From Actinophytocola sp035995025 (GTDB lineage: Bacteria; Actinomycetota; Actinomycetes; Mycobacteriales; Pseudonocardiaceae), in assembly GCA_035995025.1 (NCBI GenBank), contig DASYKY010000124.1, positions 40,833 to 104,832 on the forward strand: a DNA stretch of 64,000 bases. The letters run 5' to 3'. Positions 53,425 to 62,410 of this stretch are shown here, piece after piece. Positions within the stretch are counted from its first letter, which is position 1. Every line of letters begins with the position of its first letter. The notes beneath the pieces are model-generated. The model did no database searches. It had not been told where the DNA came from and was given only the letters and a program-made list of their open reading frames with translations. Position numbers and translations under genes: made by a program.

Positions 53425-54585
53425 TCAGGGTAGGACCGACCGGTAAACCTCGACCGTCTGCTCGGCCGCCGTCGCCCACGAGAACTCACGCTCCGCACGC
53501 TCCCGGCCCGCCGCGCCCATCAGCTTCGCCCGGCCCGGATCGGCGAGAACGGCGTTGACCGCGTCCGCGAGACCGGTCCGGAACGCCGCCTCGCCGGCCG
53601 GGTCGTAGTGCACCAGCAGGCCCGTCCGCCCGTCGTCGACGACCTCCGGGATGCCCCCGACATCGGACGCCACGACCGCGGTCCCGCACGCCATCGCCTC
53701 GAGGTTGACGATCCCGAGCGGCTCGTAGACCGACGGGCACACGAACACCGTCGCGTGGCTGAGCAGCTGGCGCACCTCGGCCGGCCGCAGCATCTTCTGG
53801 ATCCAGATCACTCCGGGCCGCGCGGCCGACAGCTCTGCCACCGCGGTCTCGGTCTCCGCCGCGATCTCCGGCGTGTCCGGCGCGCCCGCGCAGAGCACGA
53901 GCTGCGCGGCAGGGTCCATCCGGTGCGCCGCGGCGATCAGGTGGCCGACGCCCTTCTGCCGGGTGATCCGCCCGACGAACACGACGATCGGGCGGGCCGG
54001 GTCGACGCCGTAGTGGCGCAGCGCGTCGTCCTCGGTGACCGGGTGGTAGGCGGTCGCGTCGATGCCGTTGCGCACCACCCGGACCCGCGAAGGGTCCAGC
54101 GCCGGGTAGCAGTCGAGCACGTCGTCGCGCATGCCGGAGCTGACCGCGATGATCGCGTCGGCCGCCTCGTAGGCCGTCCTCTCCACCCACGACGACAGCC
54201 GGTAGCCGCCGCCGAGCTGCTCGGCCTTCCACGGCCTGCGCGGCTCGAGCGAGTGCGCGGTGATCACGTGCGGGACGCCGTAGAGGATCTTGGCCAGGTG
54301 CCCGGCGAGGTTGGCGTACCAGGTGTGCGAGTGGACCAGGTCGACGCCGCCGACCGCGGCTGTGATCGACAGGTCCGCCGACAGCGTGCGCAGCGCCTGG
54401 TTCGCGTGCTCGAGGCCGGGCGCGGGGTTGTGCGGGTGCACGCCCTCGGCCGACCGCGGCGCGCCGAAGCAGTGCACGTCGACACCGACCAGCTCGCGTA
54501 ACCGGGGGACGAGGAACTCGACGTGGACTCCCGCGCCGCCGTACACCTCGGGCGGCCATTCACGGGTCAGCAAGCCAACGTGCAT
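53425..54585 (-). CDS. glgA: Glycogen synthase, GT4 type
   Basis: GT4 glycosyltransferase of 386 aa of the actinobacterial GlgA/GlgM class, using ADP-glucose for glycogen or maltose-1-phosphate. 'HVGLLTREWPPEVYGGAGVHVEFL' binds the acceptor site, 'VVFVGRITRQKGVGHLI' the donor region, and 'CPSVYEPLGIVNLEAMACG' the E-x7-E motif. ATG 54585 gives the family start (MHVGLLTREWPP). Divergent from glgC, which makes ADP-glucose; the two starts are 122 bp apart. Confidence 0.93.
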   Translation of the reverse strand: MHVGLLTREWPPEVYGGAGVHVEFLVPRLRELVGVDVHCFGAPRSAEGVHPHNPAPGLEHANQALRTLSADLSITAAVGGVDLVHSHTWYANLAGHLAKILYGVPHVITAHSLEPRRPWKAEQLGGGYRLSSWVERTAYEAADAIIAVSSGMRDDVLDCYPALDPSRVRVVRNGIDATAYHPVTEDDALRHYGVDPARPIVVFVGRITRQKGVGHLIAAAHRMDPAAQLVLCAGAPDTPEIAAETETAVAELSAARPGVIWIQKMLRPAEVRQLLSHATVFVCPSVYEPLGIVNLEAMACGTAVVASDVGGIPEVVDDGRTGLLVHYDPAGEAAFRTGLADAVNAVLADPGRAKLMGAAGRERAEREFSWATAAEQTVEVYRSVLP

Positions 54586-54686
54586 TTGGCCAAGGTAGCC
54601 GCCGGTGCGTCGCGCGGTTAGGGTCAGCCCGTGAGCGGAGCTTGCGGAGCGAACCATTCAGCACAGGGCGACCGCGAGCGGCTCGG

Positions 54687-54711
54687 CCGAGCCTGCGAGG
54701 GCGAGTCGTGA
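54687..54711 (+). repeat. 25-bp start-region element, copy 2 (glgC)
   Basis: CCGAGCCTGCGAGGGC, two variable bases, GTCGTGA: same as at 47193-47217 (23 of 25 bases). The GTG inside it is the glgC start. Upstream, GTGAGCGG and several GAGCG words (54630-54685) suggest a longer composite repeat. Confidence 0.85.
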
Positions 54712-55925
54712 ACGGCCAGCCACATGTGCTCGCCATCGTGCTCGCAGGTGGTGAGGGAAAGCGGTTGTGGCCGCTGACCGCGGACCGGGCGAAGCCGGCC
54801 GTCCCGTTCGGTGGCAACTACCGGCTGATCGACTTCGTCCTGTCCAACCTGGTGAACGCCGGCTACCACCAGCTCTGTGTGCTCACCCAGTACAAGTCGC
54901 ACTCGCTGGACCGCCACATCTCCACGACGTGGCGGCTGTCGAGCGTGCTGGGGCAGTACATCACCCCGGTGCCGGCTCAGCAGCGGCTCGGTCCGCGCTG
55001 GTACACCGGCAGCGCGGACGCGATCTTCCAGTCGCTGAACCTCGTCTACGACGAGCGGCCGGACCAGATCGTCGTGTTCGGCGCCGACCACGTCTACCGG
55101 ATGGACCCGTCGCAGATGGTCGCCCAGCACGTCGACTCCGGCGCGGGCGTGACCGTGGCCGGGATCCGCGTGCCGCGCACCGAGGCGAAGGCGTTCGGCT
55201 GCATCGACTCCGACCAGCACGGCCGGATCACGCGCTTCCTCGAGAAGCCGGCCGAGCCGCCGCACGTGCCCGACGACCCGGACGTCACCTTCGCGTCGAT
55301 GGGCAACTACGTGTTCCGCACGGACGTGCTGCTGGAGGCGCTGCGCGCGGACGCGGCCAACCCAGAGTCGATGCACGATATGGGCGGCGACATCATCCCG
55401 ATGCTGGTGGGCAGCGGCGGCGCGATGGTCTACGACTTCGACGACAACGAGGTGCCCGGCGCGACCGAGCGGGACCGCGGCTACTGGCGCGACGTCGGGA
55501 CGCTCGACGCGTACTACGACTCCCACCAGGACCTCGTCTCCGTGCACCCGGTGTTCAACCTGTACAACCAGGGCTGGCCGATCCGCACGGCCACCCCGCC
55601 GATGCCACCGGCGAAGTTCGTCAACTCCGGCTCGGCGGTCGAGTCGATGGTCGGGCCGGGGTCGATCGTGTCCGGTGCGTCCGTGCGCGAGTCCGTGATC
55701 AGCGCGGACGTGCAGATCGAGGACGGCGCGACCGTCGAGGGCAGCGTGGTGCTGCCGGGGGTGCGGATCGGCAAGGGCGCGGTCGTGCGCCGGGCGATCC
55801 TCGACAAGAACGTCACGCTCGCCGACGGCGCGCAAGTCGGCGTGGACCTGGCCGGGGACCGGGAGCGCTACACGGTGAGCCCGGGCGGCGTGGTCGTGCT
55901 CGGCAAGGGCGAGCGCGTCGAGTGA
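54708..55925 (+). CDS. glgC: Glucose-1-phosphate adenylyltransferase
   Basis: Makes ADP-glucose for glycogen synthesis, usually the regulated step. Nucleotidyltransferase motif 'AIVLAGGEGKRLWPLTADRAKPAVPFGG', then 'GNYRLIDFVLSNL', 'GSADAIFQSL' and 'VVFGADHVYRMD'; a left-handed beta-helix forms the C-terminus ('GASVRESVISADVQIEDGATV'). 405 aa. GTG 54708 sits within a 25-bp element shared with xseA. Divergent from glgA as in M. tuberculosis (Rv1212c-Rv1213). Confidence 0.96.
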   Translation: MNGQPHVLAIVLAGGEGKRLWPLTADRAKPAVPFGGNYRLIDFVLSNLVNAGYHQLCVLTQYKSHSLDRHISTTWRLSSVLGQYITPVPAQQRLGPRWYTGSADAIFQSLNLVYDERPDQIVVFGADHVYRMDPSQMVAQHVDSGAGVTVAGIRVPRTEAKAFGCIDSDQHGRITRFLEKPAEPPHVPDDPDVTFASMGNYVFRTDVLLEALRADAANPESMHDMGGDIIPMLVGSGGAMVYDFDDNEVPGATERDRGYWRDVGTLDAYYDSHQDLVSVHPVFNLYNQGWPIRTATPPMPPAKFVNSGSAVESMVGPGSIVSGASVRESVISADVQIEDGATVEGSVVLPGVRIGKGAVVRRAILDKNVTLADGAQVGVDLAGDRERYTVSPGGVVVLGKGERVE

Positions 55926-55966
55926 TTCCGCTTCTCGCGGGCGGTCAGGGCGATTACCGTCGTCTC

Positions 55967-56263
55967 ATGCAGCCCGGACAGCCGCCCCCGCCGGGGAACG
56001 ACCCGTACCGTGCCGTCTGGCAGATGAACCAGGTCGGTCAGGAGATGGGGCCGCGCAGGCGCTTCGGCAACCTCAGGCTGGTCGCCGGGATCATCGCCGG
56101 GCTGGTCGCGTTCATGCCCTTCGGCGTGGCGACCAGCGCGGTGTGGGGCTGGTGGTCGGGCGAGTCGGACCTGAACGGCGCGGGCTGGGCGATCATCGTG
56201 CTGGGGCTCGCCGCCGGGCTCGGCGTTGGCGGGTTCGTCGCCTCGGAGAGCTCGAACGACTAG
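55967..56263 (+). CDS. Small membrane protein (98 aa), function unknown
   Basis: Pro-rich N-terminus (MQPGQPPPPGNDPYRAVWQMNQ) then two hydrophobic segments, 'LVAGIIAGLVAFMPFGVATSAVWG' and 'WAIIVLGLAAGLGVGGFVA'. Follows glgC by 41 bp on the same strand and ends 4 bp before the convergent O-methyltransferase stop. Codon use supports it. No family recognised. Confidence 0.75.
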   Translation: MQPGQPPPPGNDPYRAVWQMNQVGQEMGPRRRFGNLRLVAGIIAGLVAFMPFGVATSAVWGWWSGESDLNGAGWAIIVLGLAAGLGVGGFVASESSND

Positions 56264-56267
56264 CGCG

Positions 56268-56918
56268 CTACTGGGCTTTCGCCGCGAGCAGCAGGCCGTC
56301 GCTCAGCGGCAGCAGCACCGGCACCAGCCGGTCGTCGTCCCGGACGGCGCGAGCGACCTCGCGCAACGCGACCGTCTCCGCGTCCCGGCGGGCCGGGTTG
56401 GCGACATTGCCGGACCACAGGACGCTGTTGAACGCGATCACGCCGCCCGGCCGCAGCAGCCGCACGCCGTGCTCGTGGTAGGCCGGGTACTCGGGCCGCG
56501 CGGCGTCGACGAACAGCAGGTCGTAGGCCTCCTCGGTGAGCCGCGGCAGCACGTCGAGGGCGCGGCCCATGATCAGCCGCGTGCGGCCGGCCGAGATCCC
56601 GGCGCCGGTGAACGCCCGCTTGGCCGCGTTCTGGTGCTCGGGATCCACGTCGATCGAGGTCAGCACGCCGTCGGAGGCCATGCCGCGCAGCAGGTAGAGA
56701 CCGCTGACGCCGACGCCGGTGCCGATCTCCACGACCGCCTTCGCGCGCAGGGCGGTGGTGAGAAACCGCAGGGCAGCGCCCCCGCCGGCGGAGATCGGCG
56801 AGCAACCCAGCTCGACGCCGCGGGCGCGGGCCGAGGCGAGCGTCTCGTCCTCGGTGAGGTAACCCTCGACGTACGCGTTCAGCGCGTCCGAGTCGATCGT
56901 CGGCGTATCGGATGCCAC
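56268..56918 (-). CDS. SAM-dependent O-methyltransferase (catechol-OMT-like, Rv1220c type)
   Basis: A class I methyltransferase of about 216 aa. 'AVVEIGTGVGVSGLYLLRGM' is motif I, 'LTSIDVDPEHQNAAKRAF' the acidic loop, and 'YDLLFVDAARPEYPAYHEHGVRLLRPGGVIAFNSVLWSG' carries the metal-binding Asp and later motifs. Same position as Rv1220c, divergent from sigE. Start uncertain: GTG 56918 is used, ATG 56984 would add 22 residues and would overlap the repeats upstream of sigE. Substrate unknown. Confidence 0.88.
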   Translation of the reverse strand: MASDTPTIDSDALNAYVEGYLTEDETLASARARGVELGCSPISAGGGAALRFLTTALRAKAVVEIGTGVGVSGLYLLRGMASDGVLTSIDVDPEHQNAAKRAFTGAGISAGRTRLIMGRALDVLPRLTEEAYDLLFVDAARPEYPAYHEHGVRLLRPGGVIAFNSVLWSGNVANPARRDAETVALREVARAVRDDDRLVPVLLPLSDGLLLAAKAQ

Positions 56919-56984
56919 GGAGTGTGAGATTAGCGTTGTCCGACGGGAATCGGGTGAACCCGGCGGTAACAGGGACGCGTTCAT

Positions 56985-57012
56985 TTCTCAGGAGGCTCTC
57001 AGGCGACTCTCA
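56985..57012. promoter_or_regulatory. Three 11-bp-phased CTCTCA repeats upstream of sigE
   Basis: TTCTCA at 56985, CTCTCA at 56996 and CTCTCA at 57007: head-to-tail with exact 11-bp spacing, the pattern bound by OmpR-family regulators. The same word and phasing occur at the two-component operon in this window (11215-11262). Located 63 bp upstream of the sigE start, so it probably overlaps or activates the promoter. Confidence 0.65.
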
Positions 57013-57074
57013 CTACGTTCATATTCGGATCGGCGATTATCCCTGTGGAGGGTCGTGGAGCAGGGGGGTACCAG

Positions 57075-57767
57075 GTGATCCGGGACACGGATGTCGAGGG
57101 CGGGAACACGGTGAGTGATGTGGACGTTGAGCAGGGCAGCGGGGCAGACGACCCCGGGGAGGTGGCTACCCGCCCGATGCACACGCAGTCGACCGGCTCG
57201 GTGATCGCCGAGGCGCAACCGGTTCAGCTGGACGAGTCCAACTGGACGCCGCCGTCGTGGGACGAGGTCGTTCGCGAGCACGCCGACCGCGTCTACCGGC
57301 TGGCCTACCGGCTCACGGGCAACGCCCACGACGCCGAGGACCTCACCCAGGAGACGTTCATCCGGGTGTTCCGCTCGCTGGCCAGCTACAAGCCGGGCAC
57401 GTTCGAGGGCTGGCTGCACCGCATCACCACCAACCTGTTCCTGGACATGGCGCGCCGCCGCTCGCGGCTGCGCATGGAGGGGCTGCCCGAGGACACCGAC
57501 CGGCTGGCCGGCGACGACCCGAGCCCCGAGCAGGTGTACGCGGAGACCCACCTGGACCCCGATCTGCAGGCCGCGCTGGACGAGCTGCCGCCCGAGTTCC
57601 GGGCCGCCGTCGTCCTCTGTGACGTGGAAGGCCTGTCGTACGAGGAGATCGGCGCAACCCTCGGCGTGAAGTTGGGTACTGTGCGAAGCAGGATCCACCG
57701 GGGCCGGCAGGCGCTGCGCGCGTCGCTGGAGCGGCGCAGAGAACTGGTATCGGAGGGTAGGTCGTGA
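57075..57767 (+). CDS. sigE: ECF RNA polymerase sigma factor SigE
   Basis: Group IV sigma factor for envelope stress, 230 aa. Region 2 'REHADRVYRLAYRLTGNAHDAEDLTQETFIRVFRSL' and region 4 'ALDELPPEFRAAVVLCDVEGLSYEEIGATLGVKLGTVRSRIHRGRQAL' are complete. The gene is followed by an anti-sigma factor (GTGA overlap), htrA and tatB, exactly as the Mycobacterium sigE locus. GTG 57075 has AGGGGGG 6 nt upstream; later GTG 57111 and ATG 57177 are possible, and mycobacterial sigE also has alternative starts. Confidence 0.95.
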   Translation: MIRDTDVEGGNTVSDVDVEQGSGADDPGEVATRPMHTQSTGSVIAEAQPVQLDESNWTPPSWDEVVREHADRVYRLAYRLTGNAHDAEDLTQETFIRVFRSLASYKPGTFEGWLHRITTNLFLDMARRRSRLRMEGLPEDTDRLAGDDPSPEQVYAETHLDPDLQAALDELPPEFRAAVVLCDVEGLSYEEIGATLGVKLGTVRSRIHRGRQALRASLERRRELVSEGRS

Positions 57768-58372
57768 CCGACGAGCGCGGTTGGGGTCTGTCCGAACAGC
57801 ATCTGCTGCCGGACGCGATAGTGGCGTTCGTCGACGGCGAGCTGTCGCCGACGGCGCACGACCGCGTGGCCGCGCACATGGCCCGCTGCCCGCACTGTCT
57901 CGCCGACGTTGTCGCCCAGCGCCAGGCCGCGTCCGCGGTGCAGCGCGCCGACATGCCGGTGGTGCCTGCCGCGTTGCTGGCCACGCTGCGTGCCATTCCC
58001 CAGCAGATCGACATGCCGTCGACGCCCGACGGCCTCGCGGTGACCGAGGACGGGCAGCTCGTCGCCGTGCAGAAGCCGGACCGGATGGGAGCGACGGCCG
58101 CCCCTTTTGGGTCCAGCGCGCCGCTCGGCTCGTCCGCCAAGCTCGGTGAGGGGGGCGCGGTCCTCGGCCGCCGGCCTGGTCGCCGCGCCGCGCAGGGTGC
58201 CGGTGTCGTCGTGTCGGGCCTGGTGCTCGGCGCGCTCGCGCTGGTGACCACGTCGAGCTCCGACGAGCCCAAGCCGCAGACCCCGCCGGACGCCAACCGG
58301 CCCGCCGCCGCGGGCCTGGGCACCGTGCAGCAGGCGGGTTTCGCCACGCTGCGCACCGCGACCGGCCGCTGA
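57764..58372 (+). CDS. rseA: Anti-sigma E factor RseA
   Basis: Membrane-anchored zinc-associated anti-sigma factor of 202 aa. The ZAS motif is 'HDRVAAHMARCPHCLADVV' (His-x3-Cys-x2-Cys) at about residues 37-50. One hydrophobic segment 'GAGVVVSGLVLGALALVTT' near residue 150 anchors it. It sequesters SigE until stress triggers release, by phosphorylation or proteolysis in mycobacteria. GTG 57764 overlaps the sigE stop. Confidence 0.94.
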   Translation: MTDERGWGLSEQHLLPDAIVAFVDGELSPTAHDRVAAHMARCPHCLADVVAQRQAASAVQRADMPVVPAALLATLRAIPQQIDMPSTPDGLAVTEDGQLVAVQKPDRMGATAAPFGSSAPLGSSAKLGEGGAVLGRRPGRRAAQGAGVVVSGLVLGALALVTTSSSDEPKPQTPPDANRPAAAGLGTVQQAGFATLRTATGR

Positions 58373-58429
58373 TCCGGAAGCGCTTGTCGCTACGCCGACT
58401 TCACCGCTGATCGGGCACGCTGGGAACCG

Positions 58430-59959
58430 ATGAACGACCAGGTGACCCCCGAGCCGAACGGCGACGGTTCCGACCGTCCCCACCTCGGGCCACGACCGCT
58501 GAACCGCCCCGAGGTCGATGCCTCCAGTGCGGCCGTGTTCGGTCGCCCGGCCGGGGTGAGCGGGGCGTTCTCGCCTCAGCCCGGCGGCCCCGCGGGTGCC
58601 CGGATGGCGTTCAGCGAGATGAAGGCGGCACCGCCGCCACCCGAGTCGCTGGTCAGCGCGTTCGGCCGGCCGGCAGGCACCACGGATCTGCTGCAGCGCC
58701 CGCCCGCCGAGGACGCCCCCGGCGGCGTCGACCCGTGGGACGACGAGGCCGCCAAGGACCCGTGGCGCGACCCGGCCGCCGGAGCGATGATCGGCCCGCC
58801 GGCGCTCGGCGCCGAGGACGCCAAGCTCGACGACGGCAAGAAGACCCGCAGCCGCCCCGCCGGGCAGCTGCTCAGCCTGCCCGAGCTGCTCTTCGGTCGG
58901 CGGGTCAAGGTCACCGCGCTGCTCACGCTCGCCCTGGTCGCCGTGATCCTCGGTGCCGCGGGTGGCGTGGTGGGCTGGTACATCGCGCGCAGCGGCGACT
59001 CGCTGCACAGTGACGTGACGCTGGCCCAGGTGTCGACCGGCAAGGAGCGCGCGGCCGGCTCGGTCGCGGACATCTCGAACAAGGTGCGCCCGGCGGTCGT
59101 GTCCATCGAGGTCAGGGTCGGCGACTCCGGCGGCACCGGCTCGGGCGCGGTGATCGACGGCGGCGGCTACATCCTCACCAACAACCACGTCGTGACCCTC
59201 GGCGGCTCGGTCGACCAGGGTCAGGACATCGCCGCGGTGTTCAACGACGGCACCCGCGTCAAGGCGGCGATCGTCGGCCGCGACCCCAAGACAGACCTGG
59301 CCGTGCTCAAGATCGACGTGCCGAACCCGACCGTGCTGCAGCTCGGCAGCTCCGGGGACCTGGCCGTCGGCGACACCGTGATCGCGATCGGCTCGCCGCT
59401 CGGCTTCGCCGACACCGTCACCGAGGGCATTGTCAGCGCCCTGCACCGCGCGGTCGTCTCGCCGGGCGCGGACGGGGAACCGGCCATCTACGACGGCATC
59501 CAGACCGACGCGGCGATCAACCAGGGCAACTCCGGTGGCCCGCTGGTCGACTCCACCGGCGCGCTCGTCGGCATCAACACAAACCTTCGGGGTGCGGACG
59601 GCGGCACCGGCAACATCGGCCTCGGTTACGCCATCTCCATCGACTACGCGCGCCCGATCATCGAGACACTTATCCGGAACGGCCAGGTGAAGCACGCCGA
59701 CCTCGGCGTGAACGCCGCGTCCGTGTCCGCGGAGACCTCCGACGGCGCCCGCGTGCAGAACGTCAAGGACGGCAGCGCGGCCGCGAAGGCCGGCATCCAG
59801 CAGGGCGACGTGATCACCAAGGTCGGCGACAAGACCATCGGCGACGTCGCGGAGCTGTACGTCGCGGTGCGCACGCACAAGGTCGGCGACGCGGTGCCGG
59901 TAGTGCTGGCGCGAGCCGGCCGGGAGCTGACGGTTCAGGTGACCCTGCAGTCCGATTGA
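58430..59959 (+). CDS. htrA: HtrA-like serine protease with PDZ domain
   Basis: Membrane-anchored periplasmic-side protease of 509 aa. A Pro/Gly-rich cytoplasmic N-terminus of about 150 residues precedes one TM ('VTALLTLALVAVILGAAGGVVGW'). The catalytic triad is His253 (TNNHVV), Asp289 (KTDLAVL) and Ser368 (GNSGGPL). A PDZ domain covers the last about 95 residues. In mycobacteria HtrA is essential and helps control SigE signalling and quality control. Follows rseA by 57 bp, then tatB. Confidence 0.95.
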   Translation: MNDQVTPEPNGDGSDRPHLGPRPLNRPEVDASSAAVFGRPAGVSGAFSPQPGGPAGARMAFSEMKAAPPPPESLVSAFGRPAGTTDLLQRPPAEDAPGGVDPWDDEAAKDPWRDPAAGAMIGPPALGAEDAKLDDGKKTRSRPAGQLLSLPELLFGRRVKVTALLTLALVAVILGAAGGVVGWYIARSGDSLHSDVTLAQVSTGKERAAGSVADISNKVRPAVVSIEVRVGDSGGTGSGAVIDGGGYILTNNHVVTLGGSVDQGQDIAAVFNDGTRVKAAIVGRDPKTDLAVLKIDVPNPTVLQLGSSGDLAVGDTVIAIGSPLGFADTVTEGIVSALHRAVVSPGADGEPAIYDGIQTDAAINQGNSGGPLVDSTGALVGINTNLRGADGGTGNIGLGYAISIDYARPIIETLIRNGQVKHADLGVNAASVSAETSDGARVQNVKDGSAAAKAGIQQGDVITKVGDKTIGDVAELYVAVRTHKVGDAVPVVLARAGRELTVQVTLQSD

Positions 59960-60008
59960 TTGGCTACGCTGGAATGCGTAGGCGTTGGCGCGGCGGAGGA
60001 AGGCCACA

Positions 60009-60416
60009 GTGTTCGACAGCATCGGCTGGGCCGAGATCCTCATCGTGGTCGTGGCCGGCTTGTTCATCCTCGGCCCGGAACGCCTGCCCTCCGCTGCGGC
60101 GTGGCTGGGGCGCAGCGTGCGCAAGGTCCGCGAGTACGCGTCCGGCGCCCGCGAGCAGCTCCGCTCGGAGATGGGCGACGACACGTTCGAGGAGTTCCGC
60201 AAGCCGCTGCAGGATCTCCAGCAGTTACGGAACTTCGACCCCCGGCGCGCGGTGACGAAGCACCTGTTCGAGGACGTCGACTCGGGCAACGGCCACACCA
60301 AGGCGAACGGGCACACCCCGCCCGCACCCCCGGCCGCTGAGCCGGACCCGGCCAAGAGCGAGGACACGCCCCCGCCAGTGGCCGGCAAGGCCCCCTTCGA
60401 TCCGGACGCCACCTGA
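60009..60416 (+). CDS. tatB: Sec-independent translocase subunit TatB
   Basis: Twin-arginine translocase receptor component, 135 aa. N-terminal TM 'IGWAEILIVVVAGLFILGPERLP' carries the conserved Glu and the FGPERLP-like hinge, then an amphipathic helix ('AAWLGRSVRKVREYASGAREQL') and a Pro-rich tail. GTG 60009 follows GGAGGAAGG by 6 nt. Last member of the sigE locus; in this window the TAT system would export the PhoX-like protein. mrp, which follows it in mycobacteria, is displaced by the 60.4-63 kb insert. Confidence 0.95.
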   Translation: MFDSIGWAEILIVVVAGLFILGPERLPSAAAWLGRSVRKVREYASGAREQLRSEMGDDTFEEFRKPLQDLQQLRNFDPRRAVTKHLFEDVDSGNGHTKANGHTPPAPPAAEPDPAKSEDTPPPVAGKAPFDPDAT

Positions 60417-60429
60417 CTTCCTTCCCAGC

Positions 60430-61143
60430 TACGTCGACATCGGCGTGGTGTTGTGGTGCGTAGGCCAGGACCGGGGATCGCGTGGCGGGATCTGCCCGAG
60501 CGGTATGGGCCGTGGAAGACGGTCTACCACCGGTTCTGGCGGTGGGCCCGGAACGGCACGTTGACGTTGGTGGTGGGCAAGGCGCGGGTGATCGCTGAGG
60601 CCATCGACGAGCTGGGCCGGGAGGTCTTGGTGGACTCCACAAATCGTGCGTGCCCACCAGCACGCCGCGGGCGCCCGTCGCCTTGGCCCGGAACCGCACA
60701 CAGGTGGCAGCGGAGCCGATAGCGGGCAGACCAAACTAGATGATCATGCCATCGGCCGGTCCCGGGGCGGGCCCACCGCAAGATCCACTTCGCCTTCGAC
60801 GTCGCCGCAGCAAACCCCTCTCGGTAGTTCATCCAGGTCATCACCGGAATCCGCATGCGACGTCCCGGCGCGGGCAGGCCGTGGACCCGACCGAGACGGG
60901 TCGTGGCCGACAAGGCCTACAGCACCCGCGCGGTCCGCGAGTACCTGCGCCGACGTGGCGTCGCCGCGACCATTCCCGAACACCGCGACCAGCAAGCCAA
61001 CCGACACCGCCGCGGCCGGGCGGGCGACCGCCCACCCATTTTCGATCCCGCGATCTACAAGCGTCACAACGTGGTCGAACACTCAAACCGCACTTTCCTA
61101 CCAAGGCATGATCGACCTCGCCACCTTGCTCATCTGGTTTTGA
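60430..61143 (+). mobile_element. IS5-type transposase remnant, multiply frameshifted
   Basis: About 0.7 kb that reads as a degraded IS5-family (IS427-like) transposase in several frames. Recognisable pieces in order: 'GIAWRDLPERYGPWKTVYHRFWRWARNGT' (frame of 60453), 'RAHQHAAGARR' and 'DDHAIGRSRGGPT' (frame of 60646), 'RVVADKAYSTRAVREYLRRRGVAATIPEHRDQQANR' and 'FDPAIYKRHNVVEHSN' (frame of 60855), then 'SYQGMIDLATLLIWF' back in the 60646 frame. At least three frameshifts and an internal deletion before the C-terminal words. Inverted repeats were not identified. It abuts the tail of the monooxygenase pseudogene and may have truncated it. Confidence 0.9.
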
Positions 61144-61154
61144 AGGACACGGCC

Positions 61155-62327
61155 TAGGTCGATCGCGTTGGCGGCTTCGTGGATGGGGGCCATGACCTTG
61201 GCCAGCAGGCGGTCGCGGGCCGGGAGCTTTGCCATCAGGCCCAGCATGATCATCGAAAGGCGGACCTGGGTTCGGGTGCGCATGACCATTCGCTTGATGT
61301 TGGACGGGCCCAGGGCCTGGTTGCGGACGACGAACGGGCGCATTCGGGACTCGTACGCCGTATAGGCGGACTCGTGGTCGTTCGCCGCTGCCAGTTCGGC
61401 AGCCAGGACGTACGCGCCGACCAGTGCCAGGCTCGTGCCCTGGCCGGACGCCGGGGACGCCGCGTACGCCGCGTCGCCCACCAGGCCGATGCGGCCGGCC
61501 GACCAGGTGTCCATGTGGACCTGGCTCAGCGAGTCGAAAGTAGAAGTCCGGCGCGCTCGCCATGCCCTCGAGCAACCGCGGGATCTCCCAGCTCTCGCCC
61601 GTGTACGCGCCGCTGCGAGGACGGGTCGCGGTGGTCCTGCCGCTGCGCACCGGTCCTGAACAGGAACATGGCCTTCGCGGCCGTGTCCCGTGCCGTGCTG
61701 TAGGTGAGCGCGGTGCGGCCAGGGCCGACGTAGGTCAGCTCCCAGCGGTCGAGGTCCAGATGGTTGGGCACGCTGAAGATCGACACGTGGTAGCCCAGGT
61801 CCCGGACGTAGCGTGACTCGTCGCCGAAGGCCAGCGCGCGGGGTGTTCGAGTGTAGCCCGTCCGCGCCGACGACCAGGTCGAACCGGCGTCGCGTGCCGC
61901 TCGCGAACGTGACCTCCACGCCGTCGGCCGCCTGCTCGAGAACCGCGATCGAGTCGTCGAACAGGTACTCGACCTCGTCTCGGGTCAGGTCGTACAACAG
62001 GCGGTTCAGATCGCCGCGCATAATCTCGGCGTCGCCGTGCTCCCGGCCGCCGAACGTGTCGCCGTCCATGCTGGCCACGCGCCGGCCGGCGGCATCGACC
62101 ACCGAGGCGCCTTGTACGTCCGTCCGTAATCGCCGGATCTCGTCGAGCACGCCCATGCGTTCGACGACGGTCAGCGCCGCGCCGCGGATATCGATCTTGT
62201 AGCCGCCCTCGCCGATGGCGGGCGCGCGCTCCACCACCGTCGGCGTGAAGCCGTTGCGGTGCAACCAGTGGGCCAGCGTGGTCCCGGCGATGCTGGCGCC
62301 GGAGATCAGGACGTTCGCGTTTCCCAT
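61155..62327 (-). pseudogene. FAD-dependent monooxygenase, frameshifted
   Basis: Originally an aromatic-ring hydroxylase-type flavoprotein of about 390-400 aa. N-terminal FAD motif 'VLISGASIAGTTLAHWLHRNGFTPTVVERAP' and the later 'GRIGLVGDAAYAASPASGQGTSLALVGAYVLA' (GDAA motif) are in one frame. Between about 61845 and 61530 the reading jumps through the two other frames: 'RALAFGDESRYVRDLGYHVSIF' then 'AYTGESWEIPRLLEGMASAPDFYF'. An extra C in CCCC near 61845 explains the first shift. The last residues run into the IS remnant, so the true 3' end is probably lost. Divergent TetR gene suggests it was a regulated detoxification gene. Confidence 0.9.
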
Positions 62328-62371
62328 GTCGGCGACGGTACACCTGTGTCAGACATTTGTGCAACACGTCG

Positions 62372-62393
62372 GTCTGAAACATATGTGTCAGAC
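62372..62393. promoter_or_regulatory. TetR-type operator palindrome
   Basis: A 22-bp near-palindrome with arms GTCTGA and TCAGAC (20 of 22 positions symmetric) between the monooxygenase pseudogene and the tetR gene. Another TGTCAGAC word lies near 62347-62354. TetR regulators typically bind such sites in divergent regions. Confidence 0.75.
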
Positions 62394-62410
62394 GGTGGTA
62401 CGGTCGCCGT

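Noticed and set aside
57386..60412. 1008-codon minus-strand frame
   Set aside because: It is antisense to sigE, rseA, htrA and tatB, all with clear family motifs; long shadow frames are normal at this GC content.
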